Shown: one piece after another, positions 11,479-21,399 of the stretch
Numbering within the stretch: the stretch's first letter is position 1
Layout of the letters: every line of letters starts with the position of its first letter
DNA from: Pseudocercospora fijiensis CIRAD86
Taxonomy: Eukaryota > Ascomycota > Dothideomycetes > Mycosphaerellales > Mycosphaerellaceae
Length of the DNA: 64,000 nucleotides
Direction of reading: 5' to 3'
NCBI RefSeq assembly: GCF_000340215.1
Contig: NW_006921532.1
Span: 3,535,126-3,599,125 of the forward strand
Notes under the pieces: model-generated
The model's database searches: none
What the model saw: only the letters and a program-made list of their open reading frames with translations
What the model was told of the DNA's origin: nothing
Made by a program: the position numbers and the translations under genes

Positions 11479-12994
11479 CTTCGTCGTCTAGCAATATATA
11501 CGAACTCGAGCTTATAGAGATATAACCGATTCGAGGCTATTTAAAAGAACCTAATCGAGCGCCCTAAAACCGATGCCTAGAATATCGCATAGAATAAGCG
11601 ATAGTAAAAGCGGCCTCCTTAGCGCCTACTCCGTTTTACCTAAGACGTTAAGACCCGGTTCGATTCGACTTTCTATATAGTTACGAGGGGATATACTTTA
11701 CGTACCGCTCTCGAGATCTATTAGAGTTCCGAGGGTATTAAGTAGCTCGGCCTTACCGCCGCCGAATAGCGCTAAGTAGAGTATCTCGTCGATATTAGTA
11801 AGCATTACGCGAAGGTTACTACTACGATTAGAAGAACCCGAGGACCGACGATCTACCTTATCTTTACGTACTATAACTAGCTCTTTAACGAGCTCGAGGA
11901 AACCGCAGCTAAGCTAGCTAAGAAGAGCGTTCCCTAGAAAGTAGCTATAACGAAAGCTATAGACACCTCCTATACTAAGTTGTATAAATATTATAGTGCT
12001 ACCTTTGACTCGTTCGGGGATATCTATAGCGTTGCGTACTTGCTTAACCCGGTAGAAAAGGATATATACTAGTAGAGGCCGGAATAGAAGGCGGACGAGG
12101 TATAGCCGAAGCATTACTAGACTATTCTAGAAAAGATGTTCTACGAGCGTCGGAAAGAAACTAGTCTAAATGCAGCTCCTATAAAGAAAAAGAAGGTTTA
12201 GAAGGCTCCGATATTATACCTGTTTCGTAGGTAGGAAGTAGAGGCAGAAGAGGAAGCAACTACTAAAGTAAATAAGGAAGAGTTCGATCTCTATCGGCGT
12301 GCGAGTAAGTACAAACCCGTAGGCTCGGAAAGAGGGCTAATAATCTCTAAATCTTACCGGTCTTCTAGACGAATTCGGAGACGATATTCTCGCTATATAG
12401 CAGCGGTTAGAGCCTAAGTTTCTAACGATAGCGTCGGTCGCTCGGGACGTCCTCGCTATCCCGAGTATAGGTATAGGCTATAAGAGGTCTTTTAGTATCG
12501 CTCGTTACTAGGGCCGCTTTAATCGAACATACTCGCCTACTATCTTCGAATCTATTATAGTATTCCGATACTATCTCCTCTACTAGAATCGCTAAGGTAG
12601 GTTACTAAAGATTATACTAAAGGAGTTAATCGAGGAATTAGAAAACCTTAAGATCGAAGAAACCTAGGAGCGCGAAGAGAATACGAAATTTAGTCTAAGC
12701 GAAACCCTAATTAGCGATAACGAAGAGGAGGAGGGCGGAGGTAGAAGGCGATACCGGGTCGAGAAGCGGAAACATATATAGGCTTAGAGCAGCTTTAAAG
12801 AGACGAAGCGTTTACGTATAAGGTAATATAGCCGGCGTATATAGCTAGTATATATCCGAAATGTGTTTCGAATTCCTAGGACCTAAATAGACTAGTTGCT
12901 ATAGCAACCGACCCCGCTTACCTACGGACTATTTCTAATTCTCTGTTCGCTCTTCCTCTCCTTCTTCCCTTTCCCTATATTCTTAAAGACAAAT

Positions 12995-13869
12995 ATGCCT
13001 TAAGGATTCGGCTCTTCGGGCCTTCCTAAGCCGGCTGCCTCCCCTTCCTTAAGCTACTATCCTTTATTCGAATCTAACGATAACCTAATAAGGCGGTTTA
13101 ATAGAAGACTATTTGTTCTAGAAGGTAAGAAGCATTAATGTCTCCCTACGATTATATACTTATTAATTTTCTAGGTCCTACCGATATACCCTCGTCGCCT
13201 AAACGCGTAGATAAATATCTTTAGAGGCTAAAAGGCAAGGGTAAAGCAAGCTAAGTATAGGGAGACCGTAGCGAGAACGAGATATCGGAAGAGCAAGGCT
13301 CTCCGTAGTATATACGAAGGAAGGGGGTTCCTCGGAAAACAGTACCGAAAAACAAGAAGGCTATAGGTAGATAGGAGAAGGCTAAAAAGAGTAGGCGGAC
13401 GAAGACTATCGCGAAGAAAAGTTATCTTTCTATTAAAAGAAAGGGAACAAGGCAGGACTCGACGATAAAGAAGCGGCGCTTTAAACTAAGTACTATTGCC
13501 CTTCGCTAGATCCGGCTTTTCTAAAACAAAAGAGGGACCGAGCTTTTAATCCCTAAGACTCCCTTCTAGCGACTCGTCCGAGAAATTACATTAGATTTTC
13601 GGTCTAGTATGCGATTTACGGCTAAGGCGATTAGTACTCTTTAGGAAGCTACGGAGGCATTTCTCGTAACCGAGCTTAAGCTTTTAAACCTCCTTGCTAT
13701 CTATACGAAGCGGGTTACTCTTTAAAATAAAGATATATAGCTTCTAGCTAAAATTCGGCGTCGGTTTATAGCGGATTAGTTGGAAATTGTATTTAGTCGT
13801 TAGATTAACCTAGGAGGAGGCCTATTTTCGCATCCTTTTGCCGGCTATAGGTGCCGGCTACATTTCTGA
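12995..13869 (+). pseudogene. Histone H3-like protein 1 in hAT D, long basic tail (degraded)
   Basis: ATG 12,995, intron 13,125-13,174 (GTAAGA..CTAG), stop TGA 13,867-13,869, 274 codons when spliced. Residues about 45-146 form a long Lys/Arg-rich tail including KGVPRKTVPKNKKAIG, loosely like the H3 tail. From about residue 147 (13,483) comes a full H3 fold: RRFKLSTIALR (canonical RPGTVALR), PF*RLVREITLDF, STL*EATEAFLV, NLLAIYTKRVTL*NKDI*L, with the spacing of H3 and no extra loop-1 residues. Most stops (*) in the fold stand where H3 has glutamine, so they are RIP products of CAG/CAA. The short C-terminal extension or fusion after 13,776 is uncertain, because a GCCGGC cluster at 13,840 hints at an intron into the next frame. 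Known role of the family is nucleosome formation; a role for the transposon is unknown. Confidence 0.85.
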
Positions 13870-14590
13870 TTTTATCTCCGCGCTATCCCTAAATCTAAGG
13901 TACGAAGTAGAAACCTAGCGCTCTATATTTACCCGGCTCTTATAGAGACGAGCTATATTTAGATTAGTTTCTTCGCATATCGCGACCTAGCGGGTAGTAA
14001 GCGAAAGGGCGATAGAACGTTTATAATACGTCTCTATTTAGACCTAAAATATAAAGGTCCTAAGGAGCCCTAGCATCCTAACTATAAGGAGATTCTTTAG
14101 CATTAGCACTTTGATCCTCTATACTGCGAGGTAGATAGCAAGCCTACGAGAGAGAAACTTTAACGAGAAATTCTCTATAATGCGTAGCGCTATTGCATAG
14201 CTATAGATGCGCACTAAGTCCTTTAACGAGAAATTCTCTATAATGCGTAGCGCTATTGTATAGCTATAGATGCGCACTAAGTCCGGCAACTCGAAGAAGA
14301 ATTAAGACAGCGTATTAGCGACCGAGGAGGAGATCGATAGTATACTAGTAGAGTCGAGGTCTTATAAGCGAAGCATAAGATAATATAGGCTCTTAGTCGT
14401 ATAGAGTAACGTACTATATAAATAACTAGGCGTGCTACTCTTATTCACTTACGACCTATATCCTAGGATACTCTTCTCGTACTTTTTATACTCTTTTCTA
14501 ATACCTTACCTGTAAGCGCTCCGCGACAACCGAGTGAATATAAGCTATAGGGTTTCCGCTCGGTACCTTAGCCTCCGAGATAGGGCAGAG
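13870..14590 (+). pseudogene. hAT D frame after H3-like 1, unrecognised
   Basis: A + frame with only RIP-type stops begins around 13,885 (RAIPKSKVRSRNLALYIYP) and runs to about 14,570. It includes LYLDLKYKGPKEP and a charged helical region LEEELRQRISDRGGDR. It is in the same phase as the upstream H3-like gene across its TGA, so it may be a later exon of that gene rather than a separate one. No family recognised. It carries an in-frame 63-bp tandem duplication. Confidence 0.45.
14158..14283. repeat. 63-bp in-frame tandem duplication in hAT D
   Basis: 14,158-14,220 and 14,221-14,283 are identical except for one C to T change at a CpA (GCATAG versus GTATAG). The unit is 21 codons, so the frame is kept. 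Confidence 0.85.
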
Positions 14591-15147
14591 TTGAATTTAG
14601 AGCGATAGCCGGCACTCGTAGCCGGCACTCGTAGCCGGCATATAGAGACGGTAGTAGGCCTTTTCCTACTAAATGACTAGCTTGTTTAGTATAGCCTACC
14701 TGATATTTCTTATATTTACTAGCAATAGGCCTAGGTTACTTATAAGATTACTATAGCTAGTAAAGGCATTACTAAAGAATATCTATACTATAGTAGGATA
14801 CTATTATTACGCCGGCTATTTATTAAAAGGAGGCTTTCGCCTATTACTATGCCGGCTATATATGCCGGCTATATTTCAAAGTCTACCGTACCTGCCTTTT
14901 TTAGCCGTGCCTACCTTTTTCAGCCGTGCCTGCCTTCTTTCCTTACTCTAACGTTACTATAATATAGGCTTGCGCGAAGCTTACTCTATTGCCTAGCGAC
15001 ACCGCGATACTACCGCTATATTCAACCTTCGTATCGATACCTATACCTCTACGCTCTATATCTACTACCTCCGTAATACCCTCGCTCCGCGCGCGCCTTC
15101 GTATACCTTCGTAACGCACTTTTTTCCTCAATTCGACGACTTTTATA
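14591..15147. other. Intergenic part of hAT D with motif clusters
   Basis: Contains three TAGCCGGCA copies at 14,607-14,642, three inverted copies at 14,812-14,870 and a short CCTGCCTTTTT-like repeat before 14,940. No convincing frame; the short minus-strand open frame at 14,943-15,131 lacks support. It would include the promoter of the second H3-like gene. Confidence 0.5.
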
Positions 15148-15309
15148 ATAGCGAGTCTACTTAACTAAGTTACGACGCCTCGTAAGAAGGGACCTGCTGC
15201 TTCTACGGGTCGTAATAAGATCGGAAATAGTAGAACGAGTATAGTATATTAACGCAAGATAGCTACTGCTACTACCGCTAGCTCCGGTGCTAGAAAGGGC
15301 GTCGCGAGT

Positions 15310-15390
15310 AAGGCTCCGCGTAAGACAACGGCGGGTAAGGCTCCGCGTAAGATAACGGCGGGTAAGGCTCTACGCAAGACGACAACTAGC
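15310..15390 (+). repeat. Three 27-bp repeats encoding H3-tail-like modules
   Basis: Units start at 15,310, 15,337 and 15,364, reading KAPRKTTAG, KAPRKITAG and KALRKTTTS. The first two differ by a single CA to TA change; the third has diverged further. Confidence 0.85.
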
Positions 15391-15439
15391 GCTTCTACTA
15401 CTAGTAGCAATCGTGCGAAGCGTCGATAGCGCCTAGGAA

Positions 15440-15530
15440 GTAAGTCCTATTTGTAGCCGGCAGCGTAGCCGGCAGCGTAGCCGGTAGCGTAGCCGGCATT
15501 CTTACTGTCTTTTTACTAATCCTTCTTTAG
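15440..15530 (+). other. Intron 1 of H3-like 2 with four GCCGG(C/T) motifs
   Basis: GTAAGT donor, TTACTAAT branch site, TTTAG acceptor. Four tandem GTAGCCGGCAGC-type units lie inside. Excision restores the H3 sequence exactly. Confidence 0.8.
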
Positions 15531-15847
15531 CCGTAGCCCTCCGTAAGATTCGGCAGTATTAGAAGAGTTCTTAGCTCCTAATCCGCAAAACTCCTTTCTA
15601 ACGACTTGTTCGCGAAATTGCCTAGGATTATAGAACGGACCTTCGCTTCTAAGCCTCCGCGATAGGCGCCCTTTAAGAGGCTGCAGAAGCCTACTTAGTT
15701 CGTATCTTCGAATATATGTTTCTCTTCTACCTCTTTTCGGACTATACTAATACTATTTTAGCGGTCAACCTTATAGCTATCTACGCGAAGCGTATAACGA
15801 TTATAGACAAGGATTTTAAAGCACTCGATTAGATTCTAAAAGGCTAG

Positions 15848-16171
15848 AATATCTATATTCGAGACAGTGCTAGGTAGGATAGATGTTCTAGTAGAAAGGA
15901 TGTTCGTAGTATTATCTATAAGCTTTTCTATATGCGAAATGAGCCGCTATTATACGGCGCTGTATACCGCGCTCTAAATACTCTCTAAGTATATGTATAT
16001 AGTATAGTATACTTTATTGGCCGTACGGAATAGAAGTCTCCCAAAATCCCGTTAGTACTAAGGAGTAAAAAGGCCGGCTACGCTGCCGGCTACGCTACCG
16101 GCTACGCTACTAGCTACGCTACTAGGTTTTTCAAAGAACTAAAAGAAGATAGACATTCCGGTTGATTTGTA
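15848..16171. other. Spacer after H3-like 2 in hAT D
   Basis: No recognised frame. At 16,073-16,130 there are five tandem (G/A)CCGGCTACGCT units in the orientation opposite to those at 15,452. Confidence 0.5.
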
Positions 16172-16711
16172 TTAGTTTAGATTTTTATAAAAAGAAAACA
16201 GGGAAAAATAAGGAAGGTTGAAGAGCCTAATAGTTATAGTTATAGGCACTATCCCTATTTTCTAGAGCATATTATACACCTGCCTTCGCAACTCTACCTA
16301 ATACTCCCTCTAAATATCCTTATACTCTACCTACTGAAAATTCAACTAGGTATCTAGACCTGTAGCTGCCTCTATATCTTTTACTATCTTCTATAGGTTA
16401 AAGGCCTCTTCTATAGCAGCCTCTACCTCTTTATATAATACGAAGTCACTACCTACCCTACCCTTTATATCTCTTAAATAACTAAGAGTTCTAAGGAACG
16501 AACTAGTATTCGGCCTTAGTATAGCGAGTAACTAGTAGAACGTTCTATAGAGCTGCCTTATAGCTCTTTTATATACTATACCGATACCGAGGGAGGAGCT
16601 ATCCTAGTACTTAATATTGTCGAATAGTTCGGTAGGAAAGTGTATAAACTTCTTAAGGAGGAGGATTTCTAGGGAAATCGATGAGTTCTGCCTAGATCTA
16701 GATAAAGACAT
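16172..16711 (-). pseudogene. hAT D minus-strand ORF, unrecognised helical protein (179 codons)
   Basis: ATG at 16,711 to TAA at 16,172-16,174, interrupted only by TAG codons that fit tryptophan. It begins MSLSRSRQNSSISLEILLLK. It is rich in charged, probably helical segments (LYKEVEAAIEEAFNLWKIVK) and ends LPYFSLFSFYKNLN. No family recognised. RIP is light here compared with the left half of D. It is convergent with the H3-like genes and is the last frame before the right end of D. Confidence 0.55.
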
Positions 16712-17296
16712 TCTGCTAAGCAGTTAGGGAATTGAACCGTAAACGAAAGGATGAAATTTATACCTAAGGAGTGCAGTTTCCGAACTGAACTATAATGCCT
16801 TGTATATGTATATATATATGCTTTTGATTAGTTAGTGCCCTTAGCTAATTGTCTATAGATTTGAGGTTATATAAGTACCTTTATACAACTACGTAGCCTA
16901 AGTAGGATTCGAAAATTCTATAAGTACTGAGGACTAAAAATGCCGGCTACGCTGCCGGCTACACTGCTAAGTCTTACAAAGGGCTTGCTTGAAGCTACGT
17001 ATACATTCGTACACTTCTTAAAAACCGATAAATTATATAGTTCGAACTAGCTACTTATATAGTTGCTTAGCAAACTAACCTAAACCAAACTAGAGTTTCG
17101 GCTTAGCAAACCAAACCAAACCAACCCGAACTACTGCGGGGTCTAATTAGTAGGAACAGACAATAGGTAAGGACTAAAGGTACAGGGCGGTACTGCATTA
17201 ATAGCGCGGAGAACGATCGATAAGAGCAAGGAAGCAACGTAGTAGAGGCAGGTAGAGGCAAGGAAGAGCAAGCAATTATTTAGTCTCGGGATCTAG

Positions 17297-20200
17297 CTAT
17301 AATTCTAGGCGGTCTTCGTCGCTAGACTAGTTAGGTTCCTCGGAGTCAGAGTTAGATAGCTAGAAGTCTAGTTCACTATTAGAATCGGAATTAATATCGG
17401 AAACGCTCTATATATAGTTAATCCGTATATAACCCTCCCTCTATTCTTAAGTTATTCCTAATAGCTTACTAAGACGAACCTAGGGATAGGCATAGTTCTT
17501 AGGCAGAACAGGATCTATAATAGCGGTAGGATCCTCCTCCCGATAGGCATCTAAGGACGGTAGAGGGTCTATAGAGGCACTAACTTCCTCCTCGGTCGGC
17601 GGAGGGCGGGTAGGTTCGCGTAACTTAACGATCTTCTTTAGATTAGCCCGAGGGTAAGAGTGCTTTAAGGTAGCACTATCTAGCTCCTAAAGAAGGTATA
17701 CGGAACCCGAGTAAAGGACCTCCTTTACTCTATAAGGACCCTTCTATTTAAAGGCTAGCTTATAGGAGTAACTATACTCTAGTTCGGACCGGTATAGAAG
17801 GACTATATCGCTAACCTTTAGAGGCTCCCAGTTAATAGCATTATAGTCGTCGAAATACTGCTTAGCCTCCTTACGAAGGCGACGTTATCGAGCAAGTCCC
17901 TCCTAAGAAGTAGTAGTTATGTCCTTAAGAGCCTTAGCGCGTAGGGCAAGGAGATCTGCTCTAGTACGAACAGACCCTTAGTCGTAAACGCTATGCGTAC
18001 GGTAGGACAATTTAATAGGAAGAACGGCGTCCCTCCTAATTATAAGTTCCGCTAGTATAAGTCTAGTCGTGTCGATAATAGTAGTTCGGTCCGCCTAGAG
18101 AAGGGCTAGGACGCGGATAGAAATAGGAACTAATCTGTCGCTACTATTAGTTATCTTAGATAGGGCATTAATTAACGACCGATAGCCGCGCTTAATAATA
18201 GCATTCGACTAGGGATAGTACGGGAAGATACGAACGTTCTTAGCCCCGTACGAAACAAGCAGCGCTTAAACCTCCTTAGCTATATTATTCGTAGCGTTAT
18301 CTAAGATAACCTCGTAAGGTGTTCCCTAGCGGCAAAACAGATCCTTAAATAGGAAGGTAGCTATATTACGGGCATTAATAGTACCGCAACCTTTATAGAA
18401 ATAATAGGCCTCCGGCTATCGAGAAAGACCCTCTCGAATAATATATAGGCTATTGTTGCGGCTAAGATAGACCCTATCGCTATACTACTGCTCCCTAACT
18501 AACTAGGTAGCAGGGATACGAAGCTCTCCTAGACGCCGGTAGCTGTTCCTAAAGTTATATTTAGGACAGCTCTTATAGTAGCGGGAGACATTAGCCTATA
18601 CGCCGTCCTACTAGTAGCGTCGACGAAGGATATCGAAGGTGCCCTCTACCGCCCGGTAGCCGAGCTTATCGTAAACGGAGCGAAGGATTTCTTATCGGGC
18701 TGCTAGATCGTTAATAATACGCTAGAGCGGTATATTAATTATAGCCTATCGCTAAAGGATGCGATCTTTAATAAGGAACCTCCGAGAGTAGCGAATAATA
18801 CGACGGTATTAACTCCTTAATAGACTAGGAGCTCTCTTCGTATAGGTAAGGAAGTAGGCGATATTATAGGAGTCGTCGGAGTAGACCCTATTAAGGATAT
18901 TATCCCTACCTAGTTCGCCCGCCTTAGCGTCGTCCTAGTCCTCGCTATTAGTAGTAGGGTCTTCGTTAGGCTAGTTACTAGGTTAGTCGTCGGCAGTGGA
19001 CCTAGTAATTACCGATATAGCGTTAATATAGAAGGCAGTAAAGAAGGTGCGGTTAATAACTGCGTCGATATCCTCTTCTTCTATTATCTCGGCGATGTCT
19101 TCCTTTATAGCAGGCCTTCTAGAAAGGCTATCCGGTCTAGTATGCTTCTTGCTAGGAACATAGAAGACGTCGAAATCAAACAAATAGATCTAGGCAACCT
19201 ACCGAGCTATCGTAGAGTTAGGTAGGTCGGAGGCTATACGGTTAAGCTAATAGACTAGCGTCTAAGCGTCGACTTCTAGGCGAAAGAATACTCTAAAGAG
19301 CTAAGGTCGGAACTTCTTAAGAGCCTTATAGACACTAAGGCACTCTCGCTTGCTAGTATCGTATCGGGCCTCGATAGGTTTCTATAGACCGGACTCGTAC
19401 CGGATAGAGTAACGTAAGGAGGGCTCCTTACGATTATACTATATTAGTATCTTGCCGTAGCCTTCCCCGCTCGAGTCGATAGCAACAATTAGTAGACCTG
19501 CGCCTTCCGAGTAGTTAATAGAGGTAAGCGTAGGCGCGCTAACAAGTGCCTTAGTAACCTTGTCCTTAGCGGCTTAGTAAACGGAGGTCTATTCAAACTC
19601 TATATCCTTCTTAAGCAAGGCGTATAGAGGCTTATATACTAACGCAAAGTTTTCGACCTAGATGCGGAAGTAGGAGACTACTCTAAGCTAGATCCGGACA
19701 TCTTTCTAGTAGGTAGGGTCGGGCTAGGATACAATCTTTAGGACCCGTGCATTGTTAGGATAGCGGCCGTTCTTATTAGTTACAAACCCGACAATGTTTA
19801 TTCGTTTGTATAGGAGCTAAAGCTTCTCCCTATACACCGTTAGGTTAGCTCGCTCTAGGTCGCAGAGGACACTATCGAGATTCTAAATATGTTCGAGAAA
19901 GAACCTACGGATGCTAGGCTCTACTTCTTTATTATCGTACCTAGTTTTAGGGCCCTTAATGCCGATGTCGTTAAGGAAAGGCATCGCTATATAGGAGATA
20001 TAGGCCGCGAGGACTTAGTTTATAATGCGAACGAACTAGGCTACGGAGTTAGTTGCCCCTTAGGGAAGGGTAGTTTGTCTATATAGCCTAAGAGGTGTCT
20101 CGAAACTAGTAAGGTCCCGGCTGTTAGGGTAGAGAGGTATCTAGTCGTAGCCCGAGAACACATTAACTAGCGAGGCTACTATACAGTTAGTAAAGGCTTC

Positions 20201-21013
20201 TAAGAACCTATTAGTCTCCGGAGGAAGATTAGTATCTCTAATCGTAACTATATTAAACTTTTGTATAGCGTTAATTAGCCGATACTTCTTTAGCTCCCTA
20301 GGAGCTGTCTTCTTCTAAACTAGGAAGTATAGATTGCGATACGAGGCATAGGAAGGCTCTAAGGTGCTAGCCTTTACACGCTGCCGTATTATGTCCTTAA
20401 CTATACCTCTTAGGCTTAGGTTTAACTTAAACCCTAGGTAAGCCTAAGGCTTATACTCGATCGTTCGGATCCTCTATAGAGGGGCAACCTCCGGGTTAAT
20501 CCTGCCTAGATACGTAAAGTTATATACTAATACGGCTTCGCGGTTGTATAGAAGCTCGTATAGCAAATCTAGTTCGAGATCCGAAAGCTCGATACTAGGT
20601 TTAATGTTCGCTAGTCTCTCCGGCGTTAGCCTCGATCCCCTAGGAATAGCGGAGAACTTTTTAGTAATGTACCTCTAGTCGTATAGACTATCCCTAGGTG
20701 TTAATATCGCTTCGCGGTTAAGGCACTTTTGTCGCTAGTTAGGATTTCCGCTAGGATTAGACCTATCGGTTATATATACGCTGCCCTTTACAGGCTTAAT
20801 CTTATTAGCTACCCTCTTGTATAGGGTATATATACTAACCGCTCGTAATACCCGAGCCCTCTCTCTTTAACGTTAGGCCCGGAGATTAGCGTAGTAGAAC
20901 AGCGCGTAAACTTTATTAGAAGTCTCCTTAAGTCGGTAGGTATATAGCTAGTAATCCTGATTTATAATTCCGGCGAAAACGTTAGATTCCTAATAACACC
21001 CCCGGGGTAGCAT
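17297..21013 (-). pseudogene. pol of gypsy A: RT, RNase H, integrase (degraded)
   Basis: The frame is open, apart from RIP-type stops, from an ATG inside the near-palindrome (21,013-21,011) to about 17,297. The N-terminal part has the fungal gypsy lead-in (LTPERLANIKP, then PEVAPLWRIRTIEYKPW). RT has the catalytic box FLNDIGIKGPKTRYDN (about 19,950), with Leu-Asn in place of the usual Val-Asp before Asp. RNase H ends FDVFYVPSKKHTRPDSLSRR (about 19,140-19,180). The integrase core covers about 18,150-18,700 (NAIIKRGYRSLINALSK) and the C-terminal KWKGPYRV segment lies near 17,740. The protein ends in a Ser/Asp/Glu tail. No chromodomain was seen. Confidence 0.88.
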
Positions 21014-21015
21014 TA
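20991..21015. repeat. Near-palindrome copy 5, at the pol start of gypsy A
   Basis: 25 bp, minus-strand arms TAATGCTACCCC and GGGGTGTTATTA. The pol frame is continuous with the ATG contained in the left arm. It separates the protease region from pol. Confidence 0.75.
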
Positions 21016-21399
21016 GCTCGGCGCTCTAATTAGTTAGTTCGGATTTGGGCTCGGGTAGATCCGCTTCCGGCGGCGATGCCTGCGATAGCATTATTACCGA
21101 GATTCGTATACTAGGTTATCGTTGCCGGGTTGTTATACTCGCTATCGCTTCGAGCATTCGCCTCCTTAGTATAGAGCCTAGAAACTTGCCTTAACGTACA
21201 GAGCGGCGCACCTCTAGATATAACCTATTTAAGCTATATTAATTTATAGCGTAGATTGCCGGTCTTACAACCGCGCTATAGCGTTTCCCGAAGAGCGCTT
21301 AGAAGTAGCAAGGATATCCTCGTAGGACTTATAGCTAGTGTTTCCGACATAACTAGTAAACACGACTCGGTTGCCCTTCTAGTTAGCGATAGTTCCTTC

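Larger units (their letters stand above)
9701..12826 (+). pseudogene. hAT transposase of element D (degraded)
   Basis: DDE transposase that cuts and pastes the element. Clear hAT features: the first catalytic block ending SITTDNASNN (about 10,940-10,970), a central DVKTRFDSTF segment matching the hAT DVRTRWNST block (about 11,650), an insertion/helical domain, and the C-terminal dimerisation region ARDVLAIPSIG..FSIAR (about 12,440-12,510), followed by an acidic tail and TAA at 12,824-12,826. Introns are 10,376-10,454 and 11,410-11,478. Both have GT..TAG ends, both contain GCCGGC motifs and both preserve the frame. The N-terminal exon before 10,376 is clear from about 9,990; its start is uncertain (candidate ATG at 9,710 or upstream exons in another frame). 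Stops are RIP-type. Confidence 0.88.
15148..15847 (+). pseudogene. Histone H3-like protein 2 in hAT D, repeated tail module (degraded)
   Basis: Probable start ATA (from ATG) 15,148. Intron 1 is 15,440-15,530 (GTAAGT..ACTAAT..TTTAG) and contains GCCGGC motifs. Splicing gives RLGTVALRKIRQY, exactly the H3 RPGTVALREIRRY boundary. Then PF*RLVREIA*DYRTDLRF and AIGAL*EAAEAYLVRIFE follow, close to canonical H3, with stops mostly at conserved glutamines. A second intron (15,714-15,761, CTATACTAATAC branch) has lost its donor GT to AT; removing it restores FE..NLIAIYAKRITI at canonical H3 spacing. The tail holds three 9-residue modules (15,310-15,390) around KAPRKTTAG, like the H3 GGKAPRK segment. Predicted length is about 186 residues against 136 in H3. 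The C-terminal end is uncertain. Confidence 0.9.
8420..16975. repeat. Dispersed GTAGCCGGCA / TGCCGGCTAC motif clusters of hAT D
   Basis: Clusters at about 8,420-8,465, 9,005-9,030, 10,390-10,437, 11,432-11,452, 12,828-12,840, 13,838-13,862, 14,607-14,642, 14,812-14,870, 15,452-15,500, 16,073-16,130 and 16,938-16,970, plus an inverted pair repeated in the left subterminal region. Several lie in introns, the rest between frames. The motif centre is the palindrome GCCGGC. It recurs in element H at 32,812-32,833. A transposase-binding role is inferred from subterminal repeats in other hATs. Confidence 0.8.
7497..17145 (+). mobile_element. Giant hAT DNA transposon D (9,649 bp) carrying histone H3-type genes
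   Basis: Terminal inverted repeats read inward from both ends as TAGACCCYGYAGTAGTTCGG, flanked by the perfect 8-bp TSD ATTAGTAG (7,489-7,496 and 17,146-17,153), as expected for hAT. Inside are a hAT transposase with its ITTDNASNN motif and C-terminal dimerisation region, two histone H3-like genes, and at least three unrecognised frames on both strands. GCCGGC-centred motifs lie throughout. The H element at 32,540 has the same ends and the same motif. The length is far above that of a typical hAT (about 2.5-5 kb). RIP is weaker toward the right end. It is inserted in the 3' non-coding part of gypsy A. Confidence 0.93.

Noticed and set aside
14943..15131. Minus-strand open frame of 62 codons
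   Set aside because: Lies in the spacer before the H3-like gene, has no RIP-type pattern of its own and no similarity recognised.
16717..16805. Minus-strand tRNA-like sequence with A-box-like TAGTTCAGTTCGG and B-box-like GGTTCAATTCC
   Set aside because: A T-arm-like fold is possible, but no acceptor stem pairs and the D stem does not close. Treated as chance or a remnant.
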